This document shows, piece after piece, positions 1-7,806 of a DNA stretch of 64,000 nucleotides (its first letter is position 1; every line of letters starts with the position of its first letter). Below the pieces are notes generated by a model that was not told the DNA's origin, did no database searches, and worked only from the letters and a program-made list of their open reading frames with translations. A program made the position numbers and the translations under genes. Source of the stretch: Marisimplicoccus sp965655775 (GTDB taxonomy: Bacteria; Bacteroidota; Bacteroidia; Flavobacteriales; Flavobacteriaceae); assembly GCA_965655775.1 (NCBI GenBank), contig CBFHHV010000005.1:1-64000 (forward strand). Direction: 5' to 3'.

Positions 1-3
1 GGG

Positions 4-77
4 TGGTCCCACCTGGACTCGAACCAGGGACCAAATGATTATGAGTCATCTACTCTAACCAACTGAGCTATAGGACC
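4..77 (-). tRNA. tRNA with CAU anticodon (elongator Met or Ile2)
   Basis: Read on the minus strand the segment folds as a cloverleaf. The acceptor arm GGTCCTA pairs with TGGGACC, the D arm is followed by an anticodon loop CTCATAA (anticodon CAU), and there is a TTCGAGT T loop and discriminator A. CCA is not encoded (ACCC follows). C4-G69 and C5-G68 pairs in the acceptor stem, and the general likeness to E. coli tRNA-Ile2, favour an isoleucine tRNA whose C34 would be changed to lysidine by TilS. An elongator tRNA-Met cannot be excluded from sequence alone. It is not the initiator, because the first acceptor pair is a normal G-C pair. Confidence 0.9.
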
Positions 78-144
78 AGTAAGAGCGCAAATATACAATT
101 TCGGAATGTTTTTATAAAACTTAAATATTGTTTTTTATTTCTAG

Positions 145-152
145 TACTTTTG
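145..152 (+). promoter_or_regulatory. -7 promoter box of rbfA
   Basis: TACTTTTG matches the Bacteroidota -7 consensus TAnnTTTG. The rbfA ATG begins five bases after the box, so transcription would start at or next to the start codon. Confidence 0.55.
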
Positions 153-156
153 AAAA

Positions 157-516
157 ATGGAAACTCAAAGACAAAAAAAGATATCCTCTTTGATTCAGAA
201 AGAAATTGCAGAATTAATTGGTTCTGATCTTAGACGAGGTGGCGTTAAGAATTTAATTATATCCGTTACTCGTGTTAGGGTTTCCCCTGACCTTTCTTTG
301 TGTAAGGTTTATTTGAGTATTTTTCCAAGTGACAGTTCAACTCAGCACTTAGCTCTAATTAAAGATAATGCTGCTAGAATTAAACACGACCTATCTGTGT
401 CTCTTAAAAACCATCTAAGAAAAATTCCAGAGCTTGCTTTTTTCATTGACGATTCTTTAGATTACATTGACACTGTTGATGACTCTATTAATAATCCTGA
501 CAACCCTATTAATTAA
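157..516 (+). CDS. rbfA: 30S ribosome-binding factor RbfA
   Basis: RbfA is a small KH-like protein that binds the helix 1 region of 16S rRNA during late 30S maturation and is needed for cold adaptation. The 119-residue length is usual. The N-terminus (ETQRQKKISSLIQKEIAEL) and the central VTRVRVSPDLSLCKVYLSIF strand region are the family signature, and HLRKIPELAFFIDDSLDY is the typical C-terminal strand. The Asn/Asp-rich tail is dispensable in other species. The permease gene starts two bases after the stop codon, a gene order common in Bacteroidota. A -7 box lies immediately before the ATG, so the mRNA may be leaderless. Confidence 0.95.
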   Translation: METQRQKKISSLIQKEIAELIGSDLRRGGVKNLIISVTRVRVSPDLSLCKVYLSIFPSDSSTQHLALIKDNAARIKHDLSVSLKNHLRKIPELAFFIDDSLDYIDTVDDSINNPDNPIN

Positions 517-518
517 TA

Positions 519-1712
519 ATGTTCAAATCTTATATATATAAAATTGCTGTTCGCTACTTTTTTTCCAAGGATAAAAAAACAATTGTGAATAGAATTAATG
601 GCTTTGCTTTTTTTATGATCGTCTCTGCAGCATGTGTTCTTCTTTTGGTTTTAAGTGGGTTTGCTGGCCTTAAAGATTTTGGGTTGACATATACAAGTTC
701 ATTTGATCCAGAATTAAAAATTGTTCAAAAAACAGGAAGCTATTTTGTGTTAAGTCAAGACAAATTAGATATGATAAAAGGTATTGAGGGTGTGCTGGAC
801 GCGTCTCCTGTTATTGAAGAGAAAGTTGCCCTTTCTAATGAGCTTAATTCTGGCGCTGTTATGCTTAAGGGGGTTTATGAAGATTATTACATGGGTAGGA
901 TGCTTGACTCGCTTTCTCTTATTGGTACTTTTTCTCCCAGTAAACCAAACGCCATCTATTTGGGTGCGGATTTAGCCTCCTCTCTAGAGGTTGTAATGAG
1001 TGATGATTTCTCTCTTTTAGCAACAGCTGCAAAGAAAGACTCAAGATCATTGTTTGGTTTTTCCCCATTTAATACTAAAACATTAGATATTGAAGGTGTG
1101 TATCAAATAAGTTCTGATATTGAAAACAAGTTTGCCTTTACTTCTCTAAAAACACTTTCTTCTCTTATGGGGTTGGGTGAAAACTCATACACATCTATTG
1201 AGGTTGTTTCAGATGGCAGTATAAATAAGGTTGATTTAGAAAAAGAGGTAAACAGTCTGTTTGCGTCTAATTTTTCTGTATTAGATAAGCAGGACCTAAA
1301 CCCGGCTTTATACAAAATGCTTAACACAGAGAACATTGCTGTTTATTTAATTTTTTCTCTAGTGGCTTTAATTTCCATGTTTAATCTTGTTGGCTCAATT
1401 ACAATAATGATGGTTGAAAAAAGGAAAGATTTACGTGTTCTTGAGATATTAGGTGGTCAAAAAAAAGACTTTAACAGTATCTTCTTTTCTCTTGGAGTTT
1501 TTACTACAGTTTTTGGAACTGGACTGGGTCTTTGTGTTGCATGGTTATTAATAACTATTCAGAATTTTTATTCTTTCATTTATGTTCCCGGCACCTCTAT
1601 ACCATACCCTGTGTCTTTAACTGCCTTTAACGTGATTATTGTTTTTACAACAATTGTTTTTATGGGGATTGTAACCTCTGCTTGGTCCTCTAGCTCTAAT
1701 GCTAAAGCCTAA
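519..1712 (+). CDS. FtsX/LolC-E-like ABC transporter permease
   Basis: This 397-residue membrane protein has the FtsX/MacB topology: one N-terminal helix (about residues 24-47), a large periplasmic domain (about 50-270) and three C-terminal helices (about 275-300, 320-345, 365-390). The cytoplasmic loop after helix 2 carries the conserved VEKRKDLRVLEILGG segment. Relatives act with an ATPase such as LolD in moving lipoproteins from the inner to the outer membrane, but no ATPase gene is adjacent, so the substrate is inferred. It follows rbfA by two bases and is probably co-transcribed. Its stop codon shares CTAA with the convergent dusB stop. Confidence 0.85.
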   Translation: MFKSYIYKIAVRYFFSKDKKTIVNRINGFAFFMIVSAACVLLLVLSGFAGLKDFGLTYTSSFDPELKIVQKTGSYFVLSQDKLDMIKGIEGVLDASPVIEEKVALSNELNSGAVMLKGVYEDYYMGRMLDSLSLIGTFSPSKPNAIYLGADLASSLEVVMSDDFSLLATAAKKDSRSLFGFSPFNTKTLDIEGVYQISSDIENKFAFTSLKTLSSLMGLGENSYTSIEVVSDGSINKVDLEKEVNSLFASNFSVLDKQDLNPALYKMLNTENIAVYLIFSLVALISMFNLVGSITIMMVEKRKDLRVLEILGGQKKDFNSIFFSLGVFTTVFGTGLGLCVAWLLITIQNFYSFIYVPGTSIPYPVSLTAFNVIIVFTTIVFMGIVTSAWSSSSNAKA

Positions 1713-2701
1713 TAAAGAACTACTTCGGAAAAGTTTTTTTTAACCCCTTCAAGTTCTTTTATAATTGTTTCAGGGTTTTTTTCATTTAAGATTCTACTCT
1801 TTGTGTCTTTAAAATTTGCTATGCCTTTAAAGTAGTTTCCATAGTGTCTCCTTGTCTCTAATACACCCAAAACTTCTCCTTTCCATTCAACAGCCATCTT
1901 TAGGTGTCGAATAGCCATTTCTGCCCTCTCTGCAATTGTTGGTTCTTGTTTCTTATCTCCTGTTTTAAGATAGTGTTTTACTTGGTCAAAGAACCATGGG
2001 TTTCCTATTGTCGCTCTTCCTATCATTGCCCCATCTAAACCATATTCATCCCTCATCTCCTGCGCTTTTTCTGGAGTATTTACGTCTCCATTTCCAAATA
2101 CTGGAATGTGCATTCTTGGGTTGTTTTTTATTTCTGCTATTTTAGTCCAGTCTGCAAATCCTTTATACATTTGAGCTCTGGTTCTTCCGTGGATAGATAT
2201 AGCTTTTATTCCTACATCCTGCAGTCTTTCCGCTACCTCTACAATTTTAATTGTTTTTTCGTCCCACCCAAGCCTTGTTTTAACAGTTACGGGTAGGTTT
2301 GTTCTCTCAACTATTTCTTTGGTAAGGCTTACCATAAGTGGAATGTCTTTTAAAATACCTGCTCCTGCGCCCTTACAAACAACTTTTTTAACAGGACACC
2401 CATAATTAATATCAATTATATCCGGGTTTGTTCTCTCTACTATGTCTACCGCACCCAACATAGACTCAAGGTTTGATCCAAATATTTGAATTCCGACAGG
2501 CCTTTCTTTTGTGTAGATGTCTAGTTTTTTTGTGCTTTTTGCTGCGTTTCTTATTAATCCCTCACTTGATATAAACTCAGTGTAAACGACATCCGCGCCT
2601 TTCTCTTTACACAGAGCTCTAAAGGGTGGGTCGCTAACATCTTCCATGGGCGCAAGCAGCAATGGAAATTCAGGAAGTTCTGTGTTTCCTATTTTAAGCA
2701 T
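1709..2701 (-). CDS. dusB: tRNA-dihydrouridine synthase DusB
   Basis: This is an FMN-dependent TIM-barrel enzyme that reduces specific uridines in the D loop of tRNA to dihydrouridine. Hallmarks are LAPMEDVSDPPFRALC near the N-terminus, QIFGSN, the active-site Cys in DINYGCPVKKV, the phosphate-binding GNGDVNTPEKA and IGRATIGNPWFF. The length (330 residues) fits the DusB/nifR3-type group. The start is preceded on the minus strand by a -7 box ending five bases before the ATG. The gene diverges from lepA and ends tail to tail with the permease. Assignment to DusB over another Dus subfamily rests on overall likeness. Confidence 0.93.
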   Translation of the reverse strand: MLKIGNTELPEFPLLLAPMEDVSDPPFRALCKEKGADVVYTEFISSEGLIRNAAKSTKKLDIYTKERPVGIQIFGSNLESMLGAVDIVERTNPDIIDINYGCPVKKVVCKGAGAGILKDIPLMVSLTKEIVERTNLPVTVKTRLGWDEKTIKIVEVAERLQDVGIKAISIHGRTRAQMYKGFADWTKIAEIKNNPRMHIPVFGNGDVNTPEKAQEMRDEYGLDGAMIGRATIGNPWFFDQVKHYLKTGDKKQEPTIAERAEMAIRHLKMAVEWKGEVLGVLETRRHYGNYFKGIANFKDTKSRILNEKNPETIIKELEGVKKNFSEVVLY

Positions 2702-2705
2702 ATGG

Positions 2706-2713
2706 CAAAATTA
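2706..2713 (-). promoter_or_regulatory. -7 promoter box of dusB
   Basis: On the minus strand TAATTTTG fits TAnnTTTG and ends five bases before the dusB ATG, again predicting a leaderless or nearly leaderless message. Confidence 0.5.
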
Positions 2714-2764
2714 ACAATTCTTGAATTTATTTATGTGTTAACCTTAAAGATTATACAAAGTAAG

Positions 2765-2772
2765 TATCTTTG
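2765..2772 (+). promoter_or_regulatory. -7 promoter box of lepA
   Basis: TATCTTTG is a perfect TAnnTTTG match. It overlaps an in-frame TTG at 2770 that would otherwise extend lepA, which argues that this TTG is not the start. The GTG at 2788 lies 16 bases past the box. Confidence 0.6.
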
Positions 2773-2787
2773 TCGGAAATATTTATT

Positions 2788-4587
2788 GTGTCACAAAACA
2801 TACGTAATTTCTGTATTATTGCCCATATAGACCATGGAAAGAGTACGCTTGCTGACCGTCTTCTTGATTTTACCGGGTCTGTTTCTGATAGAGAAAAACA
2901 AGACCAGTTATTGGATGATATGGATCTTGAGAGGGAAAGAGGGATAACAATAAAATCTCATGCGGTACAGATGGATTATGATGCGGGTGGTGAAAAATTT
3001 ATTTTGAATTTAATTGACACACCTGGGCATGTTGACTTTTCCTATGAGGTTTCCAGGGCTATTGCTGCTTGTGAAGGAGCTTTGTTAGTTGTTGATGCGG
3101 CTCAAAGTATTCAAGCCCAAACAATATCAAACTTGTATTTAGCTGTTGATAATGATTTAGAAATTATCCCTGTTGTAAACAAGATCGACTTACCTTCTGC
3201 AAACACAGAGGTTGTTGTTGATGAAATTGTTTCTTTAATTGGGTGCAAGCCTGAGGGGGTGATTCTTGCCTCAGCCAAAACAGGAGAGGGTGTAGAAGAT
3301 ATAATAAAAGGAATTATTGATAGGGTTCCCGCTCCAGAAGGGACGTTAGACGCTCCGTTGCAGGCTCTTATTTTTGATTCTGTATTTAATCCGTATCGTG
3401 GAATTGAGACATATTTTAAGGTTGTAAACGGAAAGCTTTCCAAAGGTGATAGGGTTAGGTTTATGTCCACAGGAAAAGACTATGGCGCTGAAGAGGTTGG
3501 TACGCTTAAATTAAGTCAGGTTCCAAAAAAAGAAATTTTGACCGGTGATGTTGGTTATTTAATCACCGGAATTAAAGATGCAAAAGACGTAAAGGTTGGG
3601 GACACAATAACACTGGTTGGTGATAAAGCTGTTGGAGCTATTGAGGGTTTTGAAGAGGTAAAGCCTATGGTTTTTGCTGGTATCTATCCTGTTGACACGG
3701 ATGACTATGAAGATTTAAGGTCTAGCATGGAAAAGCTTCAGCTTAATGATGCTTCTTTGGTTTTTTCTCCTGAAAGTTCTGCCGCTCTTGGTTTTGGTTT
3801 TAGGTGTGGTTTTCTAGGCATGCTTCACTTAGAAATAATTCAGGAAAGGCTGCAAAGGGAGTTTAATATGTCGGTTATAACGACCGTTCCTAATGTTTCA
3901 TATAAGGCTTATGTAAACAAAGATCCGTCTAAAGAAATTCAGGTTAACAACCCGTCTGACCTTCCTGACCCATCTAGTTTAAATCGAGTAGAAGAACCCT
4001 ACATTGACGCAACAATCATAACAAAGTCAGAGTTTGTTGGTAATGTATTAACGCTCTGTATTGAAAAAAGAGGAGAAATTAAAAACCAAAGATACCTAAC
4101 AACAGAAAGGGTTGAGCTTAACTTTAAGCTTCCTTTAGCGGAAATTGTCTTTGATTTTTATGATCGTCTTAAGTCTGTTTCCAAGGGGTATGCTTCATTT
4201 GATTACACGCCCACCGGTTTTGTTGCATCAAAGCTTGTCCGTTTAGATATTTTGCTTAATGGAAAACCTGTTGACGCTTTGTCTTCGTTAATTCATTTCG
4301 ACAATGCTCTGAGAATGGGTAGAAAAATGTGTGAAAAACTAAAAGAGTTAATACCAAGGCAGCAGTTTGATATTCCTGTTCAAGCGGCAATCGGTGCGAA
4401 AATTATTTCAAGAGAAACCATTAAGGCTTACAGAAAAGATGTAACCGCTAAGCTATATGGTGGGGATGTAACAAGAAAGAGAAAGTTGTTGGAAAAACAG
4501 AAAAAAGGTAAAAAGAAAATGAGAATGGTTGGAAGTGTTGAGATTCCTCAGCAAGCTTTTATGGCTGTCCTTAAAATCAACGATTAA
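2788..4587 (+). CDS. lepA: Elongation factor 4 (LepA) GTPase
   Basis: LepA/EF-4 is a ribosome-associated translational GTPase that binds like EF-G. Visible motifs are the P-loop AHIDHGKST, the switch I region ERERGITIKS, LIDTPGHVDFSYEVSR and NKIDLP, then the EF-G-like domains III and V and the LepA-specific C-terminal domain. I chose GTG at 2788 because it gives the usual N-terminus (M-SQNIRNFCIIAHIDHGKS) and a 599-residue protein, the normal family length. The longer frame would start inside the -7 promoter box. The MBL gene starts one base after the stop, so the two are probably one transcript. Confidence 0.97.
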   Translation: MSQNIRNFCIIAHIDHGKSTLADRLLDFTGSVSDREKQDQLLDDMDLERERGITIKSHAVQMDYDAGGEKFILNLIDTPGHVDFSYEVSRAIAACEGALLVVDAAQSIQAQTISNLYLAVDNDLEIIPVVNKIDLPSANTEVVVDEIVSLIGCKPEGVILASAKTGEGVEDIIKGIIDRVPAPEGTLDAPLQALIFDSVFNPYRGIETYFKVVNGKLSKGDRVRFMSTGKDYGAEEVGTLKLSQVPKKEILTGDVGYLITGIKDAKDVKVGDTITLVGDKAVGAIEGFEEVKPMVFAGIYPVDTDDYEDLRSSMEKLQLNDASLVFSPESSAALGFGFRCGFLGMLHLEIIQERLQREFNMSVITTVPNVSYKAYVNKDPSKEIQVNNPSDLPDPSSLNRVEEPYIDATIITKSEFVGNVLTLCIEKRGEIKNQRYLTTERVELNFKLPLAEIVFDFYDRLKSVSKGYASFDYTPTGFVASKLVRLDILLNGKPVDALSSLIHFDNALRMGRKMCEKLKELIPRQQFDIPVQAAIGAKIISRETIKAYRKDVTAKLYGGDVTRKRKLLEKQKKGKKKMRMVGSVEIPQQAFMAVLKIND

Positions 4588-4588
4588 T

Positions 4589-5440
4589 ATGAATTTATAT
4601 TCAATTGAAACTGGTAATTTTAAACTTGACGGTGGAGCAATGTTTGGTGTTGTGCCCAGGGTTTTGTGGGAAAAAACAAACCCAGCCGACTCAAGTAACC
4701 GAATTGAAATGAGTGCGCGCTGTCTTTTAATTGAGGATGGAAAAAGGCTTATTCTGGTTGATGCTGGTCTTGGTGATAAACAAAGTGAAAAATTTTTTAG
4801 TCATTACTCCCGGTTCGGCGATGCAACCCTGGAAAACTCTTTGAGATTAAACGGGTTCTCTACAGAGGATGTTACTGATGTTCTGTTTACGCACCTTCAT
4901 TTTGACCACTGTGGTGGAGCAACAAAACGAAAAGGCGATAAAATTGTCCCCCTTTTTAAAAATGCTCGATTTTGGTGTTCAAAAAAACATTGGGATTGGG
5001 CAAACATAAGTCCTAACCTAAGAGAAAAGGCCTCTTTTTTAAAAGAAAACCTTTTGCCTTTGGAAGAGTCTGGTCAGCTAAACCTTTATGATGGTATTGA
5101 TGATGGTTTTTGTAAAGAGCTTGGATTTGATCTTTTACTTGTTGATGGCCATACTGAAAAAATGGCTTTGCCTATGGTTGAGTATAGGGGTCGATCTATT
5201 CTTTTCGCTTCAGATTTAGTCCCTACCGCTGGGCATATTCCTGTTCCATATTTAATGGGTTACGATGTTAGGCCTTTGATTACTATGGAAGAGAAATCTA
5301 AAATTTTAAAAAGCTGTTTAGAAAACCAAACGCTTCTTTTACTGCAGCATGATCCTTATAATGAGCTGGTGTCTTTAATTAACACAGATAAAGGCGTGAG
5401 GCTAGAAAACAGCTCTTCATTAAATGGTTTTTTTTCATGA
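4589..5440 (+). CDS. MBL-fold metallo-hydrolase
   Basis: This 283-residue metallo-beta-lactamase-fold enzyme has the zinc signature THLHFDHCGG, a later VDGHTE histidine, the bridging Asp in ASDLVPTAGH and a C-terminal QHDP histidine. These are the dinuclear metal ligands of the superfamily. The overall layout resembles N-acyl homoserine lactonase/RNase Z-like cytosolic hydrolases of unknown substrate; I cannot name one. I chose ATG at 4589 over an in-frame start at 4529 inside lepA because homology begins with M-NLYSIETG. It sits between lepA and rnpA, overlapping the rnpA start by four bases. Confidence 0.88.
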   Translation: MNLYSIETGNFKLDGGAMFGVVPRVLWEKTNPADSSNRIEMSARCLLIEDGKRLILVDAGLGDKQSEKFFSHYSRFGDATLENSLRLNGFSTEDVTDVLFTHLHFDHCGGATKRKGDKIVPLFKNARFWCSKKHWDWANISPNLREKASFLKENLLPLEESGQLNLYDGIDDGFCKELGFDLLLVDGHTEKMALPMVEYRGRSILFASDLVPTAGHIPVPYLMGYDVRPLITMEEKSKILKSCLENQTLLLLQHDPYNELVSLINTDKGVRLENSSSLNGFFS

Positions 5441-5760
5441 TGAAACCTCTTAAAGGAAATAAAAACATTGAGGTCTTGTTTAATTCTGGTAAAAGGGTGT
5501 CATCCTCTTTTCTTCATTGTGTTTATCTTTTAAACAAGGAGGATTCTCGTTTTGTTGTGTCTGTTCCAAAAAAAAATTTTTCTCTTGCTGTTGATAGAAA
5601 CAAGCTAAAACGCATTCTTCGTGAGGTTATTAGAAAACACTCAAAAGAAGTGTTGTCATTCGGTGGGGGTTGGTTTATGTTTATTTATTCTTCTGACAAA
5701 GTTGTTTCGTTTTTAGATATTGAAAAAGAACTTAAACTTCTAGTTAAAAACATCGTTTAA
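5437..5760 (+). CDS. rnpA: Ribonuclease P protein component
   Basis: RnpA is the small basic protein subunit that helps the RNase P RNA mature tRNA 5' ends. The 107-residue length fits, and the family's central helix motif is seen as AVDRNKLKRILREVIRKH (the RNR-type motif). The start lies in ATGATG overlapping the MBL stop codon; either ATG may be used. rpmH (ribosomal protein L34), the usual upstream partner, is not adjacent here, so the classical rpmH-rnpA pair is split. Next downstream is an unrelated lipoprotein gene after 15 bases. Confidence 0.9.
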   Translation: MMKPLKGNKNIEVLFNSGKRVSSSFLHCVYLLNKEDSRFVVSVPKKNFSLAVDRNKLKRILREVIRKHSKEVLSFGGGWFMFIYSSDKVVSFLDIEKELKLLVKNIV

Positions 5761-5775
5761 CTTTAATTTAGTGCA

Positions 5776-6510
5776 ATGAAGCGTTTGTTGTCTTTCTTTT
5801 TTCTTTCATTTTTTTTATACTCCTGTGATAAAGGCTTTGATTTAGGTGTTGAAGAAGCTAGTCTTGCGGAAACAGCAGAAATTTATTTATTAAAAGACTT
5901 AAATCCTGATTTTGTATATCCTGAAAATCTTCAATATATATCATCACGAGAGGTCAAGAGTAGTGTGTGTTTAGACATAAATGCACATATAGACGCTAGT
6001 ATTACCAGACCCGCTGTTCCTCCTATTGTTGATCCTAGTAATCCTACTGCGGTTACACCTAACACTCAAGCGCCTCAGAACAATGACGGGGGTCTTGATA
6101 AACCTTTACGTGCCCATACTTGTCATTCTGAACAAATAGGCACGTTGGTTGGGGGTGATTTTGAAAGTGGAGGCATTTCTTCTGATCAAGGTTTTGATGT
6201 TTCCAAAATTAGCAAGGGTGAGTTTAACATTCCTTTTTATAATGTCTGTATGGAAGTGGAAAACATAGGGTCTTCTTCTCGTTTAATTTTGCGTGAATGT
6301 GATCAAAACCGTAAACAACAATTTGTTTTTGAGGATGACGGTAAAATCAAGCAGGTGGATGATCTTGGTTTGTGTTTGACTACTTCTGCAGATTATAGTT
6401 GGTATGGGGGTGGATACAAACCTATTTACATTGTTCGTGATTTATTCATGAGCCCCTGTAATCCTTCTTTGTCTGAAAGACAAGGCTGGGGCTTAAGGAC
6501 GTCAAATTAG
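5776..6510 (+). CDS. Ricin-type beta-trefoil lipoprotein
   Basis: The N-terminus is a lipoprotein signal (MKRLLSFFFLSFFLYSC, Cys17 as lipid site). The mature part has two blocks that look like ricin B-type repeats: VCLDINAHID followed later by HTCHSEQIGT, and VCMEVENIGSSSRLILREC with KQQFVFEDDGKIKQ and LGLCLTTS. They are separated by a Pro/Thr/Asn-rich stretch (about residues 80-108) that interrupts the first repeat. Such domains bind sugars; here the ligand is unknown. The mature protein is Cys-rich, so disulfides are likely. It follows rnpA by 15 bases and converges with the acetyltransferase gene, leaving one base between stops. Confidence 0.65.
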   Translation: MKRLLSFFFLSFFLYSCDKGFDLGVEEASLAETAEIYLLKDLNPDFVYPENLQYISSREVKSSVCLDINAHIDASITRPAVPPIVDPSNPTAVTPNTQAPQNNDGGLDKPLRAHTCHSEQIGTLVGGDFESGGISSDQGFDVSKISKGEFNIPFYNVCMEVENIGSSSRLILRECDQNRKQQFVFEDDGKIKQVDDLGLCLTTSADYSWYGGGYKPIYIVRDLFMSPCNPSLSERQGWGLRTSN

Positions 6511-6511
6511 T

Positions 6512-6961
6512 TTATTTATTATAATACATTGCGCAGTGAGGTATGCCGTCCTCCATGTATCTCTCCCCTCTAAACTCAAATCCGAGTTCTAAATAAAATT
6601 TTTCTAAATACTCTTGCGCAGAAATTTTGATTTCTTTTGTTTCAAAGTTTTTTTCACAAACCTCTATACATTTTTTTACCAGTTTTTTTCCGTAGTTGTT
6701 TCCTCTTTTTTTTTCTTCTACCGCTACTCTTCCAAAACCGGGGTTGTTTTCGTAATAATCACCTTTATCAAATATTCTTGCATACGCCATTAGCTTCTCG
6801 TTTATGAACCCAGATAAATGAATTGCTTTATAGTCTTTATAGTCAAAGTCATTGTATAATATTTCTTGCTCTACCACAAAAACCTCACACCTTAATTTAA
6901 ATATTTCATAAAATTCCTTTGTGCTTATCTCAGAAAACTTTTGTTCTTTCCACTCAATCAT
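6512..6961 (-). CDS. ElaA-like GNAT acetyltransferase
   Basis: This GCN5-related N-acetyltransferase of about 149 residues resembles E. coli ElaA. FKLRCEVFVVEQEI is the ElaA opening helix, GFGRVAVEEKKRGNNYGKKLV is the acetyl-CoA pyrophosphate-binding loop (R-x-x-x-x-Y-G), and FYLELGFEFRGERYMEDGIPHCAMY is the C-terminal half. Substrate unknown. I chose ATG at 6961, which makes an eight-base overlap (ATGATTGA) with the upstream rpiB stop and implies translational coupling. Starts at 6967 and 6970 would add two or three residues. Confidence 0.85.
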   Translation of the reverse strand: MIEWKEQKFSEISTKEFYEIFKLRCEVFVVEQEILYNDFDYKDYKAIHLSGFINEKLMAYARIFDKGDYYENNPGFGRVAVEEKKRGNNYGKKLVKKCIEVCEKNFETKEIKISAQEYLEKFYLELGFEFRGERYMEDGIPHCAMYYNK

Positions 6962-7388
6962 TTCCATCAATTTTATTTATTCTTCTTGTGTGTCTTCCTC
7001 CATCAAAGTCTGTTTTGATAAAAGCATCTACTATGCTTATTGTTTCTTCTTCTGATAAAAATCGTGATGGTATACTAATTATGTTTGCGTCATTGTGCTG
7101 TCTGGCAAGCTCAGCAATTTCTTCACTCCAACATATTGCCGCTCTTACCCCTTTGTGTTTGTTGGCTGTCATTGCTGCCCCGTTTCCACTTCCACAAATT
7201 ATTATTCCTATTTGTGCTTTCTTTTCTTTTACTTCTATCGATACGGGGTGTATAAAATCTGGATAATCTACACTTTCTTTTCCATCATACCCTTTGTTAA
7301 TAACTGTGTATCCTTTTTGAGACAGATAACTTTCTATCTTTCTTTTTACCTCTACCCCAGCGTGATCATTACCTATTGCTATTTTCAT
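6954..7388 (-). CDS. rpiB: Ribose-5-phosphate isomerase B
   Basis: RpiB interconverts ribose 5-phosphate and ribulose 5-phosphate in the non-oxidative pentose phosphate pathway. The 144-residue protein begins with MKIAIGNDHAG (the Asp-His pair at the phosphate site) and has the catalytic Cys in IIICGSGNGAAMTANKHKG, followed by VRAAICWSEEIAELARQHNDANI. The final GGRHTRRI contributes phosphate-binding arginines. The gene leads a two-gene transcript with the acetyltransferase and borders the long T-rich intergenic region. Confidence 0.95.
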   Translation of the reverse strand: MKIAIGNDHAGVEVKRKIESYLSQKGYTVINKGYDGKESVDYPDFIHPVSIEVKEKKAQIGIIICGSGNGAAMTANKHKGVRAAICWSEEIAELARQHNDANIISIPSRFLSEEETISIVDAFIKTDFDGGRHTRRINKIDGND

Positions 7389-7806
7389 TTTTTCAATTTA
7401 GTAATTCCTTTATTATTTCTTTATATGTTGTTAATAGTTGTTTGTTTATTTTTAATAATTCTCTTGTTTTGTTTTTTTAAACATTTTTTTCTTTTTACTA
7501 ACTCTTTTTCTTAGGTTTTGTTTGTATTAGTTGTTAACCCTAATATTGTTTTTTCCCTTATTAACAATTGTTTATTTAATAGTTTCTTGTTTGTAAATCA
7601 ATGTTTTGAATTGTTTATTGTTTGTTAGTCTTTTCTTTTCAGTGTTAATTATTAGTTTTTTTTAAACTATTTATAAAGAATTTAACAATACATATAATAA
7701 TCATTTATTTTTTATAATTACTTATTATTAATATGTTTAAATGTTTATTGATAATAAAATTAATCTAGCTTTTAATAACAGTATCTTTGAGCTTTAAAAA
7801 ACATAA
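7389..7806. other. T-rich intergenic region with strand-bias switch; candidate replication origin or terminus
   Basis: This 418-base stretch holds no credible gene. Up to about 7650 the plus strand is overwhelmingly T, with repeated short words: TTGTTTATT occurs at 7442, 7568 and 7611, and TTGTTTGT occurs several times. After that it becomes balanced A/T, and the rnr side is A-rich. To the left, genes on both strands make the plus strand T-rich; to the right, plus-strand genes are A-rich. No perfect DnaA box (TTATCCACA) was seen. It could be a chromosomal origin, a terminus or simply a spacer; only whole-genome skew would tell. Confidence 0.4.
7782..7789 (+). promoter_or_regulatory. -7 promoter box of rnr
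   Basis: TATCTTTG, a perfect -7 match, ends 18 bases before the rnr ATG. No clear -33 TTG at the usual spacing was seen. Confidence 0.55.

Noticed and set aside
3111..3470. Minus-strand 119-codon frame inside lepA
   Set aside because: Shadow of the GTPase coding sequence; no homology features.
7095..7514. Open frame on the plus strand through rpiB and the T-rich spacer
   Set aside because: It is antisense to rpiB and made of Phe/Tyr/Leu/Cys from T-rich sequence; it has no start context or family.
7700..7745. dif-like XerCD site (TTATTATTAATATGTTTAAAT)
   Set aside because: It resembles the XerD arm only with a one-base insertion and the XerC arm is poor; not supported without genome skew data.
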